From: Caprella mutica
Lineage: Eukaryota; Arthropoda; Malacostraca; Amphipoda; Caprellidae
Direction: 5' to 3'
DNA length: 64,000 nt
NCBI GenBank assembly: GCA_947561585.1
Contig: CANNZV010002332.1
Span: 39,349-103,348, forward strand
The notes beneath the pieces are model-generated. The model was not told the DNA's origin. It saw only the letters and a program-made list of their open reading frames with translations, and did not search any database. The translations under genes were made by a program, and so were the position numbers. This document shows, piece by piece, positions 60,001 through 64,000 of this stretch; the stretch's first letter is position 1, and each line of letters starts with the position of its first letter.

Positions 60001-60728
60001 GTTCTCTTTGTTTTATATTTTTATTCAATTTAATTTTCTCAATTATTTATTTTAAGTTGGATAGAATCAGCGAAGGGCTTTTTGGTAACCACTCCATAGT
60101 TCTCTGAGAAGAGGTACTAAGGATCCTTTACATACACCAAAGATTCCACAGATACCACATTCCTCTATAATATGGAACCTACTAACCTATTCTCCTGCTT
60201 CTGAAAATATGAAAGTTTTCCCTCTCCTCATTAGTTTTCTTTATTTTCATTCCTGAAATTTCTGTTTCATTCTGAAATACTTTCAACTCTATCTTTTAAC
60301 ATTTTCTAATGTAGTGTTTCTTTACTCGGTAACAGAGGGCTGTCTAAATGCTGCCGTTCGTATCATTCTCCTCGTAAGTATCTTCATAGGTACTCCAATT
60401 TTCCCTCTTATATCTCACATATAGAAATATTTCCTTATTTCTGTATCTTTATGCCTGATTTCTTCTATCTACAATTCTTATCTTGTCACACTCAAACAAT
60501 CAAAAGGAGAATCTGAAATCCACGATTAAATTGAACAAGCTTACTGCTATATTTCGCACAAAACACCAGATACAAAACTTTACTTTCTCGTTCATCGCGA
60601 ATGGTTATTCAAGGAAGAAGCAATCACAGCATTGATAAACATTTTAGGCTCCATAATAATAAATGATCTCTTTCTTCTTTCAGCCCACTGGTCGCCCATT
60701 CCCTTTTCCTCGCCAGATGCTAGACTGA
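41479..60728 (+). CDS. Mhc: Muscle myosin heavy chain (class II), full gene with six clusters of mutually exclusive exons
   Basis: Sarcomeric motor: ATP-driven movement on actin, rod assembling thick filaments. Taking one exon per cluster, the exons join in frame from ATG 41558 to TGA 60728 as 1954 aa, close to the roughly 1960 aa usual for arthropods. Visible landmarks: N-terminal SH3-like part, P-loop GESGAGKT (182-189), switch I NDNSSRF (241-247), switch II DIAGFE (464-469), relay (473-529), loop 2 (about 635-659), SH2/SH1 helix with [19 protein letters not shown], converter (728-767), IQ region (about 780-830), then an unbroken heptad rod. Alternative exons: 2, 4, 2, 4, 6 and 2, plus three possible C-termini. 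No frame damage is seen. Single-gene, multi-exon-choice design is the arthropod solution for muscle diversity. Confidence 0.97.
42372..42598 (+). CDS. Mhc: Mhc exon 3: P-loop to switch I
   Basis: Reads [20 protein letters not shown] through [23 protein letters not shown]-type switch I. Carries the nucleotide-binding P-loop lysine. Loop 1 is the lysine-rich [13 protein letters not shown]. 227 nt, donor GTAAGT. Confidence 0.97.
42759..42921 (+). CDS. Mhc: Mhc exon 4: switch I continuation
   Basis: Reads [20 protein letters not shown] to [12 protein letters not shown]. Constitutive, 163 nt, donor GTAAGT; ends one base into the first proline codon of the next cluster. Confidence 0.97.
43302..43405 (+). 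CDS. Mhc: Mhc exon 5a, mutually exclusive (near nucleotide pocket)
   Basis: Reads [20 protein letters not shown] then [14 protein letters not shown]. Equivalent to Drosophila exon 7. 104 nt, same length and phases as 5b, so only one can be used in frame. Donor GTAAGT. Confidence 0.93.
43705..43808 (+). CDS. Mhc: Mhc exon 5b, mutually exclusive (near nucleotide pocket)
   Basis: Reads [20 protein letters not shown] then [14 protein letters not shown], 104 nt. Differs from 5a mainly at its start and at His/Tyr and Phe/Tyr positions. Donor GTAAGT. Confidence 0.93.
44189..44326 (+). CDS. Mhc: Mhc exon 6
   Basis: Reads [20 protein letters not shown] and on to [13 protein letters not shown]. Constitutive, 138 nt, phase 0. 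Its donor GTAATA lacks G at +5, unusual for the constitutive exons here. Confidence 0.96.
44409..44678 (+). CDS. Mhc: Mhc exon 7: to switch II
   Basis: Reads [20 protein letters not shown] and ends [14 protein letters not shown], containing switch II. 270 nt, donor GTAAGT. Confidence 0.97.
44886..45056 (+). CDS. Mhc: Mhc exon 8a, relay, mutually exclusive
   Basis: [20 protein letters not shown] through [16 protein letters not shown] to CIELFEK; relay helix and loop that couple ATP hydrolysis to the converter. 171 nt. Donor GTAGAT. Matches the role of Drosophila exon 9. Confidence 0.95.
45522..45692 (+). CDS. Mhc: Mhc exon 8b, relay, mutually exclusive
   Basis: 171 nt; differs from 8a at [13 protein letters not shown]. 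Donor GTAAAA, acceptor TTTTTCAG. Confidence 0.95.
46146..46316 (+). CDS. Mhc: Mhc exon 8c, relay, mutually exclusive
   Basis: 171 nt; starts [16 protein letters not shown], relay loop [20 protein letters not shown]. Donor GTACAA. Confidence 0.95.
46886..47056 (+). CDS. Mhc: Mhc exon 8d, relay, mutually exclusive
   Basis: 171 nt; starts [16 protein letters not shown], the form most like generic arthropod relay, and ends [15 protein letters not shown]. Donor GTAATC. Confidence 0.95.
47599..47935 (+). CDS. Mhc: Mhc exon 9: lower 50K to loop 2 start
   Basis: Reads [20 protein letters not shown] to [14 protein letters not shown], entering the glycine/lysine-rich actin-binding loop 2. 337 nt, phase 1 end, donor GTAAGT. 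Confidence 0.97.
48593..48645 (+). CDS. Mhc: Mhc exon 10a, loop 2, mutually exclusive
   Basis: 53 nt, [17 protein letters not shown] after the split glycine. Encodes the positively charged end of loop 2 that contacts actin. Donor GTAATT. Confidence 0.9.
49016..49065 (+). CDS. Mhc: Mhc exon 10b, loop 2, mutually exclusive
   Basis: 50 nt, [16 protein letters not shown] after the split glycine: one codon shorter than 10a and frame-compatible. Donor GTACAG. Confidence 0.9.
49982..50069 (+). CDS. Mhc: Mhc exon 11a, helix W and [10 protein letters not shown] strand, mutually exclusive
   Basis: 88 nt, [20 protein letters not shown] then [10 protein letters not shown]. This is the most different of four copies (Lys, His-Ala in place of Thr, Arg-Ser). 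Its codons are G+C-richer than those of 11b-d. Donor GTATGA. Confidence 0.93.
50345..50432 (+). CDS. Mhc: Mhc exon 11b, mutually exclusive
   Basis: 88 nt, [20 protein letters not shown] then [10 protein letters not shown]. Donor GTAAGA. Confidence 0.92.
50691..50778 (+). CDS. Mhc: Mhc exon 11c, mutually exclusive
   Basis: 88 nt, [20 protein letters not shown] then [10 protein letters not shown]. Very close to 11b in sequence, so a recent duplicate. Donor GTAAGA. Confidence 0.92.
51149..51236 (+). CDS. Mhc: Mhc exon 11d, mutually exclusive
   Basis: 88 nt, [20 protein letters not shown] then [10 protein letters not shown]. Donor GTAAGT, the strongest of the cluster. Confidence 0.92.
51375..51492 (+). 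CDS. Mhc: Mhc exon 12: SH2-SH1 helix
   Basis: [20 protein letters not shown] then [19 protein letters not shown], with both reactive cysteines. Constitutive, 118 nt, donor GTAAGT. Confidence 0.97.
51934..52051 (+). CDS. Mhc: Mhc exon 13a, converter, mutually exclusive
   Basis: 118 nt, [20 protein letters not shown] through ENYRLGNTK; role of Drosophila exon 11. Donor GTCTTT is very weak. Confidence 0.92.
52328..52445 (+). CDS. Mhc: Mhc exon 13b, converter, mutually exclusive (GC donor)
   Basis: 118 nt, [20 protein letters not shown] through ESFRLGNTK. After the conserved AAG the intron begins GCATGT, not GT. Length and frame are identical to its neighbours. Confidence 0.9.
52891..53008 (+). 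CDS. Mhc: Mhc exon 13c, converter, mutually exclusive
   Basis: 118 nt, [20 protein letters not shown] through DKYRTGNTK. Donor GTGAAA. Codon use is G+C-richer at third positions than in 13d-f. Confidence 0.92.
53409..53526 (+). CDS. Mhc: Mhc exon 13d, converter, mutually exclusive (GC donor)
   Basis: 118 nt, [20 protein letters not shown] through DKYRLGHTK. Donor GCACGT. A- and T-rich codons and strong divergence in the middle. Confidence 0.87.
53685..53802 (+). CDS. Mhc: Mhc exon 13e, converter, mutually exclusive (GC donor)
   Basis: 118 nt, [20 protein letters not shown] through EKYRMGHTK. Donor GCATGT. Confidence 0.87.
54123..54252 (+). CDS. Mhc: Mhc exon 13f, converter, longer variant
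   Basis: 130 nt, so four codons longer than the others but frame-compatible: [20 protein letters not shown] through SKFRFGNTK. Donor GTATTA. Most divergent copy; no stop or frame damage, so probably functional. Confidence 0.85.
54585..55058 (+). CDS. Mhc: Mhc exon 14: end of converter, IQ motifs, start of S2
   Basis: Starts [20 protein letters not shown]; light-chain binding segments around [15 protein letters not shown] and [15 protein letters not shown], then [15 protein letters not shown] and the first coiled coil. 474 nt, phase 0, donor GTGAGT. Confidence 0.97.
55451..55480 (+). CDS. Candidate 30-nt optional exon at start of S2
   Basis: Good pyrimidine tract (TTCCCTACCCTTTGTTTGTTAAG) before and GTATGA after; ten in-frame codons [10 protein letters not shown] without stop, phase 0 on both sides. 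Skipping it gives QLNELTDRL, which aligns with other arthropod Mhc, so the exon would be an optional insert. Confidence 0.35.
55638..56524 (+). CDS. Mhc: Mhc exon 15: S2 coiled coil
   Basis: 887 nt from [20 protein letters not shown] through [20 protein letters not shown] to [10 protein letters not shown]. Clear heptads, highly conserved with insect Mhc. Donor GTATGA. Confidence 0.97.
56803..56881 (+). CDS. Mhc: Mhc exon 16a, S2 hinge, mutually exclusive
   Basis: 79 nt, [26 protein letters not shown]. Equivalent to Drosophila exon 15 choices, which alter hinge stiffness. Donor GTAACT. Confidence 0.93.
57189..57267 (+). CDS. Mhc: Mhc exon 16b, S2 hinge, mutually exclusive
   Basis: 79 nt, [26 protein letters not shown]; same length and phases as 16a. 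Donor GTAATA. Confidence 0.93.
57605..58638 (+). CDS. Mhc: Mhc exon 17: light meromyosin rod
   Basis: 1034 nt, [20 protein letters not shown] through [20 protein letters not shown] to [11 protein letters not shown]. Continuous coiled coil, donor GTGAGT. Confidence 0.97.
58727..59180 (+). CDS. Mhc: Mhc exon 18: light meromyosin rod
   Basis: 454 nt, [20 protein letters not shown] to [12 protein letters not shown], including [19 protein letters not shown]. Donor GTAAGT. Confidence 0.97.
59287..59877 (+). CDS. Mhc: Mhc exon 19: C-terminal rod, with read-through stop option
   Basis: 591 nt, [20 protein letters not shown] through [20 protein letters not shown] to [12 protein letters not shown]. 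If donor GTGAGG (59878) is not used, four codons VRLP and TAA (59890-59892) follow, with AATAAA at 59899-59904. Confidence 0.96.
60336..60373 (+). CDS. Mhc: Mhc exon 20: optional exon carrying a stop
   Basis: 38 nt, acceptor GGTAACAG, donor GTAAGT. Inclusion adds RAV then TAA (60345-60347). Same design as Drosophila exon 18, whose inclusion shortens the C-terminus. Confidence 0.75.
60684..60728 (+). CDS. Mhc: Mhc exon 21: terminal coding exon
   Basis: Acceptor TTCTTTCAG; when exon 20 is skipped it adds [14 protein letters not shown] and TGA (60726-60728), a non-helical tailpiece like that of Drosophila exon 19. Confidence 0.85.
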   Translation, partial: PTGRPFPFPRQMLD

Positions 60729-61250
60729 TCATCTCCTCCATTGGATAGAAAAGTAAAAGTGTAACCTCTCCGTATTGAAGATATGGTAGCAGCAGTTATC
60801 GCACTATCCAACTACTTTTAATTGTAATGTGATAATGTACTTACTTGTACCTAACTATCTCCACCTTTATTTTCTTACTCTGTCTATTCTCATCTATCAT
60901 TTCCGTTATGAAAATAACTTAAGATCGAGATTTTGTTTGTCACAAGGAGGTTCATTCTGTGCTTAGTTGATGTTTGCAGACGATTTTCTTCTTACGTCAG
61001 ACACTTTTTATCGATAATAACATCAAAATCAAGAAATCGTTGAATACTTTAACCTCAGAATCAGATGAACATAAATGTCTATTTATTAATAAATGTATAG
61101 TTGACGTATTGTAAAATACTCAGCCTCTTACTATGCTCTATGGAACCGTTTTTCAACTCTACGGGGCAATCTGGTGGGGACTAATTATTACCAGTGTGGG
61201 CACCATCTTTAATCAAAAACAATTTGTTATTGAATAAATGTTATAGTTTT
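60729..61250 (+). other. Mhc 3' UTR with two poly(A) signals
   Basis: Starts after the exon 21 stop. AATAAA at 61088-61093 and 61233-61238 are candidate signals. No coding frame supported. Confidence 0.55.
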
Positions 61251-62210
61251 CTATTTTACTACCACATAAAACCTTGTGATGGACAGAAAAACAATTACTT
61301 AAATAAAATATATGGCTGATACATACTTTTTCCTTTTATCCCTAAACAAATGATGAACATGTAGGAACACAAAAGAAAAGTGATTATGTTAGGAGCTCGA
61401 AGAGAAGATTTTGAATTATCTTATGAATATTCTTTACAATACCAATTTAATGACTTACAATTATTATGAATTATAAGAGACTGTGATTCAAGGATAACAT
61501 GAAGAAGAGTAATTTAAAAAGCATAGCAACTTTTCTCAAGATTTTGCATGTAGCTACATGCTATTTAAAAACAAATATATCAAATATAATTTATCAAATA
61601 TTCTTAATAAAATTGCATCTCAAACATTATTGAAAACTTGCATATTTATTATTCGATTAAAAATTCATAGCTATTCTGATTATCAAAATTTAAAGTCCAT
61701 TATCTAAGTCATTCTTGAATTGAAAAAATAATATTCAACTAAAGTGGTTACATTAGATACAAGGAACATTCCAGAAAAACTTTAACATTGCTGGCTGGGA
61801 ATCAGTGATGAAGCAGTTCAATTCAACAGCTTCTTCTCTCTTTAGTATTAAATGACTCAGCCAGTGACTCAATGTCTCCATTTGTACCTACTATACTCCC
61901 TCCATATTTTAATATTCTCTATAGGTAAAGCTACTGTCGACTTTTTGGATGTTAGAGATAACTGAAAGATTAAAAACAAAATTGGAAGATTTAAAAATCA
62001 AGCAGTGAAATAAACTGTTCACCAGTATTAATTAATTCTTAGAATGATTTCATAAATAGAATTTTAAAGTCAAGCTATCACACTAGTCTCTATGACAGCA
62101 TCTTGCCCCTTTCTTATAAGGAAAAGTTACCGAATAATGATTTCACACGATGACTGCAAGGTTGTAAAGACAGTCCTTTCCCAAGCCTTTACTTTTCTCT
62201 AGCGCAACAA
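61251..62210. other. Intergenic sequence downstream of Mhc, nothing supported
   Basis: AT-rich, no gene, RNA or element recognised. Confidence 0.5.
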
Positions 62211-62211
62211 T

Positions 62212-63668
62212 TGATTCGGGTTACACTAAATACCGAATTATACCGAATTACACCGAATTATACCGAATTACACCAAATTATACCGAATTACACCGAATTA
62301 TACCGAATTACACTATACTCAATACCGAATTACACCGAATTATACCGAATTACACCGAATTATACCGAATTACACTATACTCAATACCGAATTATACCGA
62401 ATTACACCGAATTATACCGAATTACACTGAATTATACCGAATTACACTATACTCAATACCGAATTATACCGAATTATACCGAATTACACCGAATTATACC
62501 GAATTACACTATACTCATCACCGAATTACACCGAATTATACCGAATTAGACTATACTCAATACCGAATTATACCGAATTACACCGAATTATACCGAATTA
62601 CACTATACTCAATACCGAATTATACCGAATTACACCGAATTATACCGAATTACACTGAATTATACCGAATTACACTGAATTATACCGAATTACACTATAC
62701 TCAATACCGAATTATACCGAATTACACCGAATTATACCGAATTACACCGAATTATACCGAATTACACTATACTCAATACCGAATTATACCGAATTATACC
62801 GAATTACACTGAATTATACCGAATTACACTATACTCAATACCGAATTACACCGAATTATACCGAATTACACCAAATTATACCGAATTACACTATACTCAA
62901 TACCGAATTACACCTGATTATACCGAATTACACTACACTGAATACCCAATTACACTATAGGCAACTCAATACCAAATTATACCGAATTACACTATACTCA
63001 ATACCGAATTATACCGAATTACACAATTTTCAATACCGAATTACACTATTTTACACAATAATCAATACCGAATTACACCGAATTATACCGAATTACACCG
63101 AATTATACCGAATTACACCGAATTATACCGAATTACACTATACTCAATACCGAATTATACCGAATTACATTATACTCAATAACGAATTATACCGAATTAC
63201 ACTATATTACACAATAATCAATACCGAATGGCGAATTACACCTGATTATACCAAATTATACCGAATTACACTATACTGAATACCGAATTACACACAATTA
63301 TACCGAATTACATTATACTCAATACCGAATTACACCTGATTATACCGAATTACACTACAATGAATACCGAATTACACATGATTATACCGAATTACACCGA
63401 ATTATACCGAATTATACCGAATTACACTATATTACACAATATTCAATACCGAATTACACCTGATTGCACCAAATTATACCGAATTACACTACACTGAATA
63501 CCGAATTACACATGATTATACCGAATTACACAGAATTATACTGAATTACATTCTGTATAATTCGAATTACACAGTTATACCTAATTATACTGAACGACAC
63601 CAAATTATACCGAATTACACATACTTATACCGAATAACACTACACTGAGTACCGAATTACACCGAATT
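62212..63668. repeat. 10/20-bp minisatellite (ACCGAATTAT/ACCGAATTAC)
   Basis: Alternating decamers form 20-bp units, broken at intervals by ACTATACTCAAT spacers that create higher-order units of about 50-80 bp. It becomes more degenerate after about 62930 (CACCTGATTATACC, TACACAATAATCAATACC variants). Confidence 0.96.
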
Positions 63669-63837
63669 TTATCCTTGATCATTGGTCAGGATTTTTCGAT
63701 ATTAATTTAAAGTTATTACACTGCAATGATTATGGGCAATTAGGCTTCACAGCATTATCAATATCAAAATGTATGGTTACTATCTATTAGTCCGACACTT
63801 TTGTAGTTTATTACTGATTTAACATCAAATTTATATG

Positions 63838-63888
63838 TTGTCCTGCCCGGTTATTAAACAACTAGCGGATACAAAAAAAAACTACATT
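63838..63888 (-). repeat. Dispersed repeat copy 3, internally deleted
   Basis: The reverse complement reads TGTAGTTTTTTTTTGTATCC then GCTAGTTG and TTAATAAC, matching 22475-22545 with about 20 bases missing. Confidence 0.5.
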
Positions 63889-64000
63889 AAATGATGAAAT
63901 CGATTGAGAGACAGCTTTTAATAATATTATAATAAATTAGATAGGAATACATGTAACATTAGAAAAATGAAATTAAGGAAAATTACTGAATTGTTCATAT

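Noticed and set aside
62211..62549. 112-residue frame of NYTELYRITP-type repeats
   Set aside because: By-product of the 20/10-bp minisatellite; the frame is broken throughout the rest of the array.

Overview
The window is from an AT-rich animal genome, almost certainly an arthropod and probably a crustacean or relative; this rests on protein similarity and gene architecture, and the species cannot be named. Two large genes lie on the + strand, separated by about 21 kb of transposon remnants and minisatellites.

Region 1 (1 to about 19.7 kb) holds the 3' part of an ESRP/fusilli gene, an epithelial splicing regulator with three hnRNP F/H-type RRMs. The window enters the gene at RRM1, so the upstream N-terminal exons are missing. 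An internal ATG exon (7346-7742) looks like an alternative first exon for an isoform lacking RRM1. The 3' end is also alternative: reading through a donor at 13364 gives a long proline/serine-rich tail with its own poly(A) signal, while splicing gives two further exons ending in a histidine run.

Region 2 (about 19.7-39.9 kb) has no recognisable host gene. It contains a pogo/Tigger-like element with TA target duplications, a foldback element with GGACAATTGCC subterminal repeats, a decayed mariner-like piece, small MITEs, AGGTCA-rich interspersed repeats, and a Penelope-like fragment with a hammerhead-ribozyme core. Five minisatellites (periods 19, 26, 24, 15 and 19 bp) make up about 6 kb between 26.8 and 38.3 kb.

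Region 3 (about 39.9-61.2 kb) is a complete muscle myosin heavy chain gene (Mhc) with promoter, 5' UTR, motor, lever arm, rod and alternative C-termini. Any one choice of exons joins in frame to about 1954 aa. Six clusters of mutually exclusive exons are visible: 2 near the nucleotide pocket, 4 relay, 2 loop-2, 4 helix-[11 protein letters not shown], 6 converter and 2 S2-hinge. These allow 768 motor/hinge combinations, multiplied by three possible C-termini. Donors of the relay, loop-2, converter and hinge exons are systematically weak, and three converter exons use GC donors.

Region 4 (about 61.2-64 kb) is a 10/20-bp minisatellite plus a dispersed-repeat fragment. The two genes are functionally unrelated neighbours as far as the sequence shows.
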